DNA of 64,000 nucleotides from the NCBI GenBank assembly GCA_019843655.1, contig JACDQD010000002.1, positions 6,024,585 to 6,088,584 on the forward strand. The letters are read 5' to 3'. Positions within the stretch are counted from its first letter, which is position 1. Each line of letters starts with the position of its first letter. The position numbers and the translations under genes are program-made. Of the stretch, positions 51,862 to 63,652 are shown piece after piece. The stretch comes from Lethocerus indicus (taxonomy: Eukaryota; Arthropoda; Insecta; Hemiptera; Belostomatidae). Under the pieces are notes generated by a model that was given only the letters and a program-made list of their open reading frames with translations, ran no database searches and had not been told where the DNA came from.

Positions 51862-54800
51862 CTGACCAGTTAATTGCACTGTAACTTTTATACTATATTT
51901 AAATATTGAGATAAAACAAATGCCCATTTATTATTAATAAATAGTAAGTAAACATGCACATGCTAATAATCACAACATGCAAGTATTAAGAGTATGAGGA
52001 AATAAATATGAATACATAAGATAATACAAAGTGTAATACAAATAAATAATATGAATATTTCATACAAAATAGCCTACAATTAAAAGATAAAATAAATTAA
52101 TTCAATGAACTAAAAATAAATTATATTTGATATGGCATTTGTGTAAATATTTAAACTGAAATTATAAACCAAAATGAAGTGCTTCAATATAGAAAATGCA
52201 AGACCTGAATTCTTATAGTAAATTTTCAGTAACAATAAATTGAAATACATAATATTATATAGTAAATTATTACTCACCAGAAGTCACAGTGTACCGTGCA
52301 TTGGATGAGGAACAATATGCTTCTATAACATGGAGAATTTGCGCATCCTCATTGAAATTTTTTTCATCTGACAATAAATAATTAATTTTCTCAGTTATGC
52401 AGTTCACTTATTTAAAAATAAATTAAGAGTAATTCTTAGTGCTATAAATATTTTATCAGTTATAGATATTTGATAAACATATTTTAGTGTGTGTTAAATT
52501 CAGAAATATATTCCTCAAATTAAATTACTCACCAGTTTTATCAGCCTTATCTATCTTCAATAGGCAAGAACGTGAAGGAGGAGATGGGCGCAGTCTAGAA
52601 ATTGACCAGGCTGTGTTATTTGCTGGAACTTCATCAATAATATTCCTCAATTTCTGTTAAATATAAACAAAAATGTATGAAGAAAAACTTCTAACAATTT
52701 TAACTGATCAACTCTCTCTCTCTCTCAACAAAAAAAATCCATGCTAACATGATATAATGAACAGAATTATTAACATATTAACAAACCCTGTGAGAGGGAG
52801 GTAAAGGTGATGACTTAGCAGCAATTTTATTACACTGTTCATTCAGTAAACAAACCCATTTCTGTTGATCTTCTTTTGTCTGGCAAACAGCTACAATTTT
52901 CTCAATTAGTGAGCCTAAAAAGAGAAATTGAACACATGTATTCAACAGTGTCATTCAAATTTGACCTTTGCAGACTACCAATAAAAGATGTATTGAATTA
53001 TCATATACACAGTATGTATGAAAATACTGCTTACATTCAATAGAACATGTTTAGAGACCAAAAAAAGGATTGCCATATGGCTCAATTAAGCAATAATAAA
53101 ATAATAATCTTGGAGATAAAAATAAGATTATCCAATTCTTACCTGAAATTTCAAATGCATTTTTGTATGTGTCTGTATCTTCCAATTTAATCGTACTAAT
53201 ACCAGTCAGAGGAAGTTTTCCCTAAACAAAAGAAGATATTTTATAACAATAAAAAGAAATGAAAATGATGTTAGTTCTGTTATGTTTAGTTCTTAATTGA
53301 CAACATAGTTTTTCAATCAACTCTACCCAGATTAATTCTTACATTAAACACTATGCACTATGGTGTGAAAGCAGTATATTTTTAACACTCCAAATATCAG
53401 TTATGGTCCCAGGTAGGATTTTGGTTATCTGGAATTAGAAGTTAAGGTGGCTTCTCAAGTTTTAAGTCAGAGTTCAGAGAGTAAAACGAATTCAGTTCAA
53501 ATGTGACTTTTTTTTGGCAATACAGTATTGCAATCTGCAAATTTCAGATTTAAAAAACAGTATGCAATAATGCCTAAAGATATGAAAAATGTGTTAACAA
53601 TAAAATTTAAAAAATGTCTGATTTAAGCTAGATAATGCATCTCCTAAATAAGCCCATTATTAAATTCAAAACAAATGATGGAATCAGATTCTGAATAAAA
53701 GACTCTAAGTACCTCATAAATAAAAGCACTCATTCGATGGCTGACACTGAGCATTAGCAATGTGGATGGAAATAGCACAAAGTATCTGTCCCTGTGTTCA
53801 GGCCCAACTGCTACAGAGCCCATGTGTATAATATCACCTAAAGTAGTCATATCTTGTCCTTCCCATCCTCGTACACCACCTGTTACGACTTCAAGTTCTA
53901 GCTCTTTTTGTCTTCGAACAACTGAGCATGAACCCTACACATATATGACATTAATTTTACAAAAGCATTAAAATACAAAAATGGTGTAAACATTGGTTTA
54001 ATAAGTATAAAAGGAACCCTTTAACACACTAGTTACAAACTAATATCTACCTAAATATATATTTTTATTTATACAGTGCAGAAAATAAGGGCATATAGTT
54101 AATGTGGACCATCTGTTAATCCAGACTGATTGGTTGTGCAGGTAAACACATTTTCTAGTAAATATTAAAAATATATTTATAGCACTAAAAAACAACTGAA
54201 TCATACATTTTTCTGCCCATTTTATGAAGTAATTACAAGTATATTTTGATTTGATGAAATTAAGGTATCTGACTCATCTGATTAAATTTCACATGATAAG
54301 ATAAATGAAGAGGGATTAAAATAGACCCATATTATTTATATTTTAATATATCATCTAGAATTGATTAACAATAAAACACTATATTATTCAGTTTCATGAA
54401 AATTCTTCTAATGAAGTAAACATTTCTCAGATCTCTAATGAATGTGGTCTCATCAAGTCTGAATTAACAGATACTTAAAAAAGCCCAATAAACAAACAAA
54501 AAAATGTTGAAAAAATTACTATCCAAATGAATATTTTACAATAATATTATAACTTTTCTTCCTATCCTAAGTACTAACCTGTAAATAAACACCACCTGAA
54601 ATTTCAAAGAAATTTTATCATAATTATAAAACTAGTCCATGAACATTAAATATAAAAAAATTAATATTAGATTTTGAAGTTGTCTCATAAATGAAGAAAA
54701 TGATATGAATAACGGTAGGACCTAACTTAAAACAAAAAATCTAAGAATCAGGAATGAAGTAATTGAAAACTACTGAAAGAAACGCGCTAATTATATATAA

Positions 54801-57128
54801 TGATCGACACTGTTCAGACTATATTATTAACTAATTAACATTTACAGGTACAGGCCGTGTCTGTAGTAAACATACCTACAAATGTTGATAACTGACATCT
54901 TTCAACCCATACAAATAACTAATTCCTAACAAAAACGTTTACAATTCTTATAAGGAATTAATTATCAGTTGAGAATTATTAAGTAACTGGATACGTTAAA
55001 TTATTAACATACAATTATTCTGGATAAGCTGTTAAAACATCAGAGTAATACAATTTTAAGGACCATTTAAAAAGTGTTTTTTCCATTATAATAATTATGG
55101 TCCAAAAATTACCCTGAATTTTTTTTAAATATCAAACTATATTCACTAATCACTTTTACAAGAATGTAATATTTTAAATAAAATTAAAAATTACTAACAG
55201 AGATATCCTTATACACACTAACAGCCCTTTGAGTGTCTCCCCTGTCAGGATGACTTTCTTCCAAATGACGTTCTACCTCCTGCATGTGACTACTGTATTT
55301 CTCCATCCTACGGAAAGGTTTGCTCAACCCTGAAGTGAGTCTGATCAAGTTTCCACCAAGTTCCACGCAATAATTATTAAACTGTTGCCTGCAATCAACA
55401 ATCGGTTTATTCAAAGCTTTTTCAAAAGGAATAAATAAAAAACGAAAACTGAATTGTGGCTCCTTATCCATCTTAATTCACCACTTATTGAAACATTTTA
55501 GATACCAGGATTCAACTCCTGGGATCACTTCCTGTATGCAGGAACCATCTGGGCTACACTGGGCATAACCCTCCCTGATCAACTCTCTTTACTACATAAG
55601 TACATTTTACATAGTATACGATATTGAAAACATAGGCTTTATTTCGTCACTTTATCAATAAGGGTTCTTTGATAATAATTATGCATTTATGACAAAGAAT
55701 CAGTTTCAATTTACATCTTAAACAAATAGTATCAACGGTTGACATTTAATAATGGCAGGTAAACACAATTTTGTATGAGATTTAATACTGCTGTTCAATA
55801 TTAATACAGTAAGGATTTATGTCTGCACATTCCATTTAGGTGTCAGGGCCAGAATTGATAACTGACTTGATCTTAATTATTTTATAATATTTACTCACTT
55901 GTGTTTTTCAATGATTGCTACTGCTCGAGGATGACCAGCACAATATGTATGATGAACTTGTTTTAGCCTGGGTGCTAGAGATAGTAGAAGTTTACCAACT
56001 CGCTGTTCCCCTGGATTTTTTGAAAGAACATTTTCTAAACTGGTCAATAATTCTTCATGGATGGTCACAACTTCCTTGAAATTTCCCACCAAATGCTGGT
56101 ATTCATCCTTCGACAAGCTTTTCAAAAAAAAAATTCAAAATACAATTTTTTTTAAATTAAAGGGGATTTAACTGTTATTATTTTAAAAAATTAAAAATAA
56201 GTCCTCTTACATATCAGATTTCTCAGGTAACGGTTGAAGGTAAATTGAATAAAAATTTTGTAATTCAGTAACATGCTCTCTTTCTGAATCAACAAAATCT
56301 TTCAGCACTACTCCTCGATATGCCCTCTGTTGAGAGACATCACAGCCTTTTGAAGGACTCAAGTTATCAGCTGAAATTCAATTAATAAAATATCAGCCCA
56401 CTTGATAATAATTAATAAATGCTGACTAGAATATATATTTATATCAGTCACAAAAATATGATATAGCGGTTTACTTTTATTTAAACAATAAAACATACCT
56501 AAAAAATCTAAATGAATTGTTATATTTAAATCTATCCATATGCAATATAAAATTCACAAGTTAATATTTTGTGTCTCCATCTCTCAATAAACACACCAAA
56601 TGTAATTCTAAGATAAGAAATTTCTTTTTAATTTTTATTCGTGGTGTATCATCAGTTTTTGCTATATAAAAAAATACAAACAAACTTGAGGCTTCCAAGT
56701 GAGTGTTAACAGCTCATTAATGCTAGTCAGTTTAATTGTGTGACTAATGCAGCACTGTATAACCACAAAATTTACTCAGGAAATATTCTAAACCATTTGA
56801 GTTAACATAATGAACATTTGTTTAGTTTTATTATGAAATTGAAATATAACATATCATACACTGGACTTTGTACTCCTTCACATAATTTGAGGGGAACCAT
56901 CCTGTTTTATCTCCTAAAGTCCCCTCCCACCATCCTCCTTCCTCAAACTGCGTAACTGTGATGATATCACCTTTCTTGAAACAAAGCTGTAAGCAAAAAC
57001 AATAAATGGAAGTTTTCATTACAGTTTAATGAATTGTGAACAAACAGTATGGAACATACCTCATCGTTATTTTTTCCTTTGAAATGGTAGATTGCCTGAA
57101 CAAGAAAGGGTTGTCCTTCATTTGCCAT
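45121..57128 (-). CDS. ARHGEF7: PIX-type Rho guanine nucleotide exchange factor (ARHGEF7/rtGEF-like)
   Basis: Exchange factor for Rac/Cdc42 that binds PAK through SH3 and works with GIT at focal adhesions and synapses. Coding exons in order: 57060-57128, 56860-56986, 56211-56370, 55899-56117, 55199-55388, 53713-53934, 53143-53221, 52787-52914, 52533-52653, 52278-52367, 45636-45723, 45121-45295 (1668 nt, 555 residues; all phases agree). SH3 is at about residues 8-63, with the double Trp at 42-43 and the WFPSNYV end at 53-59. DH spans about 84-260 (including GLSKPFRRM), PH about 275-400, then a conserved VIEAYC motif and a C-terminal coiled coil after about 495. The last residues are QNATA, without the PDZ-type end of vertebrate beta-PIX. 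Thirteen nt before the ATG is a good acceptor (CTTTATAG), so a 5' non-coding exon exists. The intron after exon 10 is 6.55 kb and holds candidate alternative last exons. There is no separate CH domain. Confidence 0.93.
48486..48676 (-). CDS. ARHGEF7: Alternative last coding exon of PIX
   Basis: Inside the 6.55-kb PIX intron, on the PIX strand, a strong acceptor (GTTGTGTTGTTTGCAG) opens a frame of 62 codons plus stop whose phase (1) fits exon 10 exactly. It reads VVGGGGG then [20 protein letters not shown], and a basic stretch with [14 protein letters not shown]. From memory, a vertebrate beta-PIX splice form ends in a comparable acidic, LGRRSS-like, then SRKSCCS-like tail without the coiled coil, so this looks like the same kind of isoform. 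It would give a protein of about 531 residues. An internal donor leading on to exon 11 cannot be excluded. The HIS/GGT-GAT triplet run makes the Gly/Asp tract length-prone. Confidence 0.6.
50167..50243 (-). CDS. ARHGEF7: Possible second alternative last exon of PIX
   Basis: An acceptor (TTAAATATACATTGCAG) opens 25 in-frame codons ending in a stop, again in the phase set by PIX exon 10. The translation, [12 protein letters not shown] then [12 protein letters not shown], is compositionally ordinary protein and lies in otherwise very AT-rich intron. There is no GT within the frame that could act as a donor, so if real it is terminal. I do not recognise the peptide. Confidence 0.35.
50950..50994. 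repeat. (TA)n microsatellite in PIX intron
   Basis: About 45 bp of TA repeat followed by CATA-type repeats to about 51013. Confidence 0.95.
51804..51859. repeat. (AT)28 microsatellite in PIX intron
   Basis: Uninterrupted AT run of about 56 bp. Confidence 0.95.
55500..55590 (-). mobile_element. Possible tRNA-derived SINE fragment in PIX intron
   Basis: On the minus strand, GGTTATGCCCAGTG is followed about 50 bp later by GGAGTTGAATCCTGG, which resemble tRNA A and B boxes. The outer motifs recur in the same order at 61215-61280 (GGTTATCCCAGTGG and GGTTTGAACCCTGC). The cloverleaf is not intact, so a functional tRNA is unlikely. Confidence 0.4.
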
Positions 57129-57141
57129 TTTTAATCTTTTT

Positions 57142-58195
57142 CTATAAAGGAAAATAAAAAATTAGCAGTAAAAACATTATAGGAAAATATTTAAATGTAA
57201 TCAAAATAATATAACTTTTAAAATAATAATCATAATCTAATTAAAAGTTCATTACAAAATATATGTATTTCTTTTAAAACTAATAGACAAAATAAATAAA
57301 AATCTATGATTGGTTTGACAGGAAACTGTGACTAAATTGAACAATTTTGAGCACTTTGTGAATAAACTATCACATTCGCTTCAATTTAAAACCTAATGTT
57401 GCTTATAACGTATATTTATGAAATATTAAACTCACATTCATTACTAAATTAACAAAAAATAATTCGGACAGAAACTCCAGCTCGACGAAATATCCAACAT
57501 GATTGATAATAACAAGTTTATTTACAATACATTACACAATTAAAACTTAAAAGAGATAATCAAACCAACAACTTAAAAAAATGGGGAAACACCTGAACAA
57601 TATTGTCTCTGCAGTTTAGGCAACTTGACAGCATGAAAACCTTTTTCAAGTTTGACACATTCTACCATAGGAGTGAAAATGAATTAATAACTTATTATTA
57701 AGGATCGAATTTATCAATTAAATTTGGTTGAAAGTAAATGATTACTTACTTAAAATAAAAAATTAATTCTAATTCTAAGCACTAGTATTTAAACCTATAT
57801 TGTTATAAAATGCATAGATACATAAATTTAATATTATTTTAATATTAAACTTTAAATGAAAATTTGGAAAGAGACGGAATGTAGTGAAGTAGATTGAAAA
57901 ATAAAACAGATATTAGCTAGCATCATGAAAATATTTAAAGCAATACGCGTAAGTTATGTTACCTTTCTGTATTTATTAACATATCTGTTAGGTGATTGCC
58001 GTTACGAGTTAGTCTTTATAAACAGTGTTCGCGGACTAAGAAAAAGGCATTTTAAAGTTGTGATTATGTATCAAGTGTGACGTTTTAAGATAATTTGATT
58101 TAATTTAACTTCTTCAAAATCTCCACATAATTTAATAATTCTAGTAAAATAAATTGATTTATTGTATAAATTAGAATTTGGCATCGAAAATAATC
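57142..58195. promoter_or_regulatory. Divergent promoter region PIX / MED11
   Basis: About 1.05 kb separates the first coding exons of PIX (minus) and MED11 (plus). It must contain the 5' non-coding exon of PIX and the start of MED11. AT-rich, with a slightly more CpG-bearing part at 57950-58040. No individual factor site can be defended. Confidence 0.5.
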
Positions 58196-59283
58196 ATGAC
58201 AGCCCCCATGGAAAGAATTCAAGTTTTAGACACAATTGAAAAAGACATCATAACCTGTCTTCAGAGTGCCGGTGCGAAAAATGTCAAAAAAGTTCTAATT
58301 TTTATTGTTTTGTTATTGTTATAAATTTTGTTTTCTTTTCTATAATATTTAATGCCAATGACAATTAACATTTTTCGTTTAATGTTAATTTTTTGTCCAT
58401 AGGCTCTATTCTATTAGAACTCAGCAAGGAAAAATCAAACTTAAAACAAGCAGAAACTCAAACTCACACATTTGTGAAGACACTTGCTCAAGTCGAATCA
58501 AAACTTACAGAACAAATCAATTATCTGACTCAAGTTTCAACAGGTACCTCTTATTGTATTGCAGTTTAATGAATTGTAAACAAACAGAATGGAACATACC
58601 TCATCGTTATTTTTTCCTTTGAAATGGTAGATTGCCTGACCAAGAAATGGTTGTCCTTCATATTATTGACACTCTTATTGTATTGTAAATCTCAGGAAAA
58701 AGGTTAACTATGGATGAACTAGTTTAAAACTTATACATTGGATCAACTTATGATCCAAACAAACAGTTTCAATTTTTGTATCCAAACTTCTGAAATAAAC
58801 AGTTGGTTCAATTCCAGCTTGGTTGTTGGTGGCTGGATGCTGTAACACATGTTTGACTACATAAAACCTAATCTGTTGAGGCTTTTATCATTTTGACTAA
58901 TGTAAAAGTATAAATACGGGAAATGAACATAATGGCCCTAATTTTGTTTTTTGTGACATACCGTACATTTAATGTTTTCAGTTGAATATGTTTTAATGAA
59001 TCAAACTTATTTGATCCGGGACATTTTTTAAATGATAAAGCAAATGAAATTGCTAAGTTTGAATAATATATTGTTGTAACTTGTAACTTTGTTTCAAGGG
59101 CAACCTCATGAAGGGTCAGGATATGCATCTCAGAAAGTGCTTCAGATGGCATGGCATAGACTGGAGCATGCCAAAAGCAGAGTTAATGAGCTGGAAAGAC
59201 TAAAGAATAAACATCTGCAAAGTCGTGTTGGGCCCAGAATGGCTGGACATCCTCAAAACCCTCCTAATCAACCTGGCTCTTGA
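58196..59283 (+). CDS. MED11: Mediator complex subunit 11
   Basis: Small subunit of the Mediator head module, where it pairs with MED22 and helps RNA polymerase II and TFIIH recruitment. Coding exons: 58196-58271, 58403-58543, 59099-59283 (402 nt, 133 residues; phases 1 and 1). The family core is clear: AGSILLELSKEKSN at about residues 25-38, the helix ending INYLTQVSTGQPHEGSGY across the exon 2/3 junction, and a final helix with QMAWHRLEHA. It is a little longer than the human protein (about 117 residues) owing to a Pro/Gly/Asn-rich tail (PRMAGHPQNPPNQPGS). A second Met at residue 5 could also start translation. Intron 2 contains a 100-bp antisense copy of PIX exon 1. Confidence 0.93.
58562..58661 (-). 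pseudogene. Copied PIX first-exon fragment inside MED11 intron 2
   Basis: This 100-bp block matches 57022-57121 with four mismatches and no gaps. It includes most of PIX coding exon 1 (without the ATG codon), its splice donor and about 38 bp of intron 1. Unspliced sequence rules out a mature-mRNA origin. A perfect 14-bp direct repeat (CTCTTATTGTATTG at 58548-58561 and 58672-58685) brackets it. In the PIX frame a stop lies just upstream of the copy, and the ATG created at its edge is out of frame, so it cannot simply replace the true first exon. Confidence 0.9.
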
Positions 59284-60493
59284 TTCATCCACCACTAATT
59301 TTATGTGTATTCTGAACATTGACTCAATTAAGATGAGTTTCATTTATTTACAGATTATTGTATTTTTAATTATGATTTCATTGTATTATAACAATAATAT
59401 ATAAGTGTACATTCCCTCAGCATTCAAATTACTCTTTGACCACATAAATGTATAAATAGAATTATTGTCACCAATTACTATTGACACACTTTTATTAGTG
59501 AACTGTTCAGTCATAGAGATTATATTCTTTCCTAAATATTTATTAGTTAAAATAAGTTGGCATTATTATAGAAATGTTTTTTAATTTTAATAAGATGGAA
59601 TTGAAAAAAGCTTAACACAGCATATTGATATGCTAATATCAATATAAACTAATTTTATTTACAATTCTAAGGTCATTGAATTAATAATAATAACTTTAAT
59701 TAACTATATTTTTTAATTAATATCAGTTCAAAAAATTGTTTCCGTATTATTACTGGTAGTGTCTACAACCAATTTAGTCAGGTACCAATGAATTCAATTT
59801 TGGCTTATTCAATAAGATCACTTCTTATCTGTATTTTTTAAATCACTTTCTAAAAACTAAATTATTTTCACTTAATATAACTGTATAATAAATAATTATG
59901 TAAATAATAATTTATTTTGTTATATATACATGAATAATATTTACCTTATCTCTAAACAAAGTAAAAATCTAAATAGATCATGCATTAATAAATCTTTTAC
60001 ATAAATCAAAATGAAAATGTACAAATTGACATAAAAAATTATGTCATATTAATTAAGTGTTTTAAGTATATAAATTATTTGGTAAAATTAAACCAATGAA
60101 GTTAAACAAATTTAACAATTGATGTAACAGTTTAATTTTACAATTACGTGAGCTTTAATAATAGATCATGGAATAATTAATGTTTTACAGAAATCAAAAT
60201 GAAAATGTACAATATAATAGAAAACAAAATTATACCATACTAATTAATTTAAGTAAACGGATTATTCAATAAAATAAAATCAGTGAAATGAAAAAATGTA
60301 CAAATTGATGTTACAATTTCAAGTTTTTTTAAACACCCAAGAATTATTTAATCACAACTCTAGCTAACATCATGATAGAATAATTTCAAGGGGTAATTTG
60401 ATTCTCATTGCCGACACAAAAAATCAGTACCCTGGAAATTAAGTACAGTAAAGTTAGCAGAGTATGTGTGGCTCATTAATACATGGGGAAAAA
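59284..60493. other. Convergent 3' region of MED11 and PCID2
   Basis: Very AT-rich. Two stretches resemble each other (about 59990-60060 and 60180-60240: ATCAAAATGAAAATGTACAA followed by TTATGTCATA-like or TTATACCATA-like sequence and TTAATTAA), suggesting a diverged local duplication. No coding sequence seen. Confidence 0.5.
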
Positions 60494-63140
60494 TTATTGC
60501 ATCAGAGTAGTAAGCTTTGGAAAGGGATCCATTTTACTCAATACAACTTTCTGATGAGAATGAGAAATATATCCTTTAATTTTTCCTTCATAAATAAGGT
60601 TGGCAAGAATGCAACTTGCTTCTTCCAGTTCAACATCTGGACTGTCCATCATATGAAGAGCCACGAGTAAATCTTCAAGAGTTATAACAGGGCTTTTCAA
60701 CACAATATACCTAGAAAGAGATTTGAATACATTTTTTATAATGGTATTAGAATGTTTAAATAATATATACTTACAAATTATATTAGTATTCTTCTAATAC
60801 AAATAAAATGTGCTTTTTTTGACTTCATGAATCAGGACTTACACTTTTTTAAATAAATTTCGATAGGTTACAGCCTTGAGCCTTTCAAGTATGAGATAAA
60901 TTCCACATTTAATAAAAAATTCTTGATGGGTCACCATTGCTTGAGAAAGTTGTTTCGCATTCCCAGACTGCACTGCTTCACAAACTTCCCATAGTTGAAG
61001 CAAATCATATTTTTTCAGAACTCCAAGTGTTGGCAAATAGCCCTAATGAAAATAAATACAATGAAATAAGTAATTTTTTTGGTATCTGTATCTGATTACC
61101 AAGAAAATCTAAATTTAATCCGGCTCTTTAAATTGAGGTAAATGCCCAGGTTAAATGAGAGAAGCCATAAGATAAATGTAGTCACAAAGAAAAGCACAGT
61201 TTAAGTACCACCTGTAGATGGTTATCCCAGTGGTTGAGCAGTCCCACCTAGATAGCCACAGGAAGGTTTGAACCCTGCTATAGATAGTTTTTTCTCTCAA
61301 ATTTCATATATAAGTTACACATATCAATTCATTAGTTTGAAATACAATAAAAATATTTGTAAATTCCAACTTCTAGGAGTTGTGTAGTTTGCTCCAAATT
61401 TTTTACTGTACTTAATCAGTAATAAAATTTAAAAGGTTGCTCACCAATAACAGTTTTACAGGTACTAAATATATCAAAATTAATCTTTTGTTTTTCCATG
61501 ACTTCTTGTGACAATGTTGAAAGGCAAATGTCAAATATTCATTTGCTGTAACAAATGAAAGTACAAAGTTTAAATTAAACATTAGAAATATCCACCATTT
61601 GTAACCATTAATTTTCAATAGTACATTATCATTCAGTATCGTGAATTCCTGCTAAATGAATGCAACAAATTAATCCATAATAAATGAATACTCACCTTGA
61701 GTGTAGTCGCTGTCATACATTGCTTTTCTTCCAACATAATATTTGAAAGTGATCTGTTGGCTTAAAGGAAACTTTGCCTTAAGTGGAGAAGAATCTATTG
61801 CTCTAATAAGAGGCTTCATAAGATGTAGTTTGTTAATCCGGAAATACAATTTGAAAAGCTGGTTCACCAAAGAAAGCATTCCCCATTTCTTGGTTTCATA
61901 TTCTGAAGAACGGCTATAACAATGAATTAAATAATTATAAATTGATAAATTTTAAGTGTACATAAATATAATTTAAATAAATAATAAAACCATACTTATC
62001 AGAAGAACAAATTCTAAAACAAGCCATTAATGCTTCAGCAGCTTTTTCTAGAGCTTCTCTTGGTTTTGTTCCATTTAAAATAGAAGAAGGTTTGGTTGGT
62101 GATGTGTCCACATTTGCAGCCAGTAATCTCAAGTCTAAACATACTGTATTCATCAAAGGAAGCAACCAGTTCTCATCCTTCAAAACTTGAAAAATTTTTA
62201 TAAATCCCTGAACCAGAGTAGATTGTTCTGAGTAGGCTTGTGTGAAATCTCTCTTTGAAACAAAATACACACACCTGAAAATGTGAATTCTGTATTTTTA
62301 TATGTATGTATGTTATTAATTTTCTATAAATAAATATACATTGATTTCGTACATTTTTTGGTAAAATCAGAGTTCCATGATTGCCAAATTTAGATTCATC
62401 GATTACAAATCAGACTATTTTTTAAATAATTATCAATGCGCAATAGTAACCAATAATTTTCAGAAAGATAAATAAAAACGATGTTACTAAAATAAATTTA
62501 TTGCTAATATATTGGTAAATTATAACCTGATATGTGCTGAAACAACTTCATTGAATGGTTCATCTATATACATTAAAACTGTATCCTCAGGGTGTTCTAT
62601 ATATATTTCATTATGTAATATAGGACTGTGCCTTAAAGAAAAGTAATCCTGCAAAAGAAATCATCATATACTTTTTCTGGTTAATTACACTAACTAACAA
62701 ATCCAACAAATCGAAGAACTTACTGCTAGGATTGCGCCATTTTTGTCATTCCAACAGGAATTTATCTGAAACATGAATTTAAAAACTGGCAATGAATACA
62801 AGGAGAGGTTAATGGATTGAAAAAACACCAGATTCAGACAAATATATTTTACATTATGATATTTAAGAAATTACAATATTCCATATATTTGATTTTACAG
62901 TGAAATGGAATAAAAATTGATGATTAAACCAATGAAAGTCAATAAATTATGATATAGTTTTGGTCATTATCTCCTGTGATTTAATTGATGATCATTATAT
63001 ATTTACAGTCACATGGGATAAATTGAAAAATAAAATGTTAATAAGACAGGAGATGCTTTTTTTTCTTTAGCTGTTATAAAATAGTTGTTTGACACTTCAC
63101 TATAGGAATATACCTGCTTTAAATAATGATTAAGTAACAT
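60494..63140 (-). CDS. PCID2: PCI domain-containing protein 2
   Basis: Subunit of the TREX-2 mRNA-export complex, the metazoan counterpart of yeast Thp1, acting at the inner face of the nuclear pore. Coding exons in order: 63114-63140, 62724-62765, 62527-62648, 61996-62274, 61696-61913, 61445-61545, 60843-61042, 60494-60710 (1206 nt, 401 residues; every phase matches). Length agrees with the human protein (399). Recognisable family stretches are [78 protein letters not shown] and, in the winged-helix end of the PCI domain, [17 protein letters not shown]. The first exon encodes only nine residues. Divergent to APC10. Intron 6 (61043-61444) holds a possible SINE fragment. Confidence 0.95.
61204..61290 (+). 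mobile_element. Possible tRNA-derived SINE fragment in PCID2 intron
   Basis: GGTTATCCCAGTGGTTGAGC resembles a tRNA A-box region, and GGTTTGAACCCTGC a B box, about 45 bp apart. Matches the order of motifs at 55500-55590. No full cloverleaf. Confidence 0.4.
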
Positions 63141-63652
63141 GGTTGTCGGTCGTTATGAAGAAGTAAACAGACTGCACTCGCACCCAACTTTCACAGCTGA
63201 TATTTGAATATATTCATGTCGTTGAACGGTTAACGAATAGCGCTCAAACTGAAAAATGATTTTTCACTTTAAGAGACCAAATGAAAACGAAAATCGTAAT
63301 ATTGAAATATATTACATTTAGAATATTCTTAATATACATTAATTTATATTTGAAGATTCAAAACGTCCGTTGTTTCGGTTTATAGTCGATGTATACATAC
63401 TTTAGCAGGTACGTTACCTACAAAATTTTCAATATGTATATATAATATATTTAATTGAGATATCAAATAAATTTATAAGTGTAAATAGAAAGAAATTTTT
63501 GTTTGTTCTTCCTTGGTGTAATGGTTGTCATTTCGTTTTCAAACTTTTTAGTTGAAATTTATGTATTTAACAGTCGCAGAATCAGCCGTTGATGTGTTTA
63601 TGTTACCTTGCCAGTTATTATTATTCAACAGCGCGTATAAATTCATACAGGG
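63141..63652. promoter_or_regulatory. Divergent promoter region PCID2 / APC10
   Basis: The two start codons are 512 bp apart on opposite strands, so a shared bidirectional promoter is likely. No TATA box or other element can be assigned with confidence. Confidence 0.5.

Larger units (their letters stand above)
45724..52277. other. Large PIX intron
   Basis: This 6.55-kb AT-rich, CpG-poor intron separates the VIEAYC exon from the coiled-coil exons. Apart from the two candidate terminal exons (48486-48676 and 50167-50243) and two TA microsatellites I see no coding or structured element. A CAT/CCA triplet patch near 48640-48670 is the non-coding face of the Gly/Asp tract. Confidence 0.6.
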
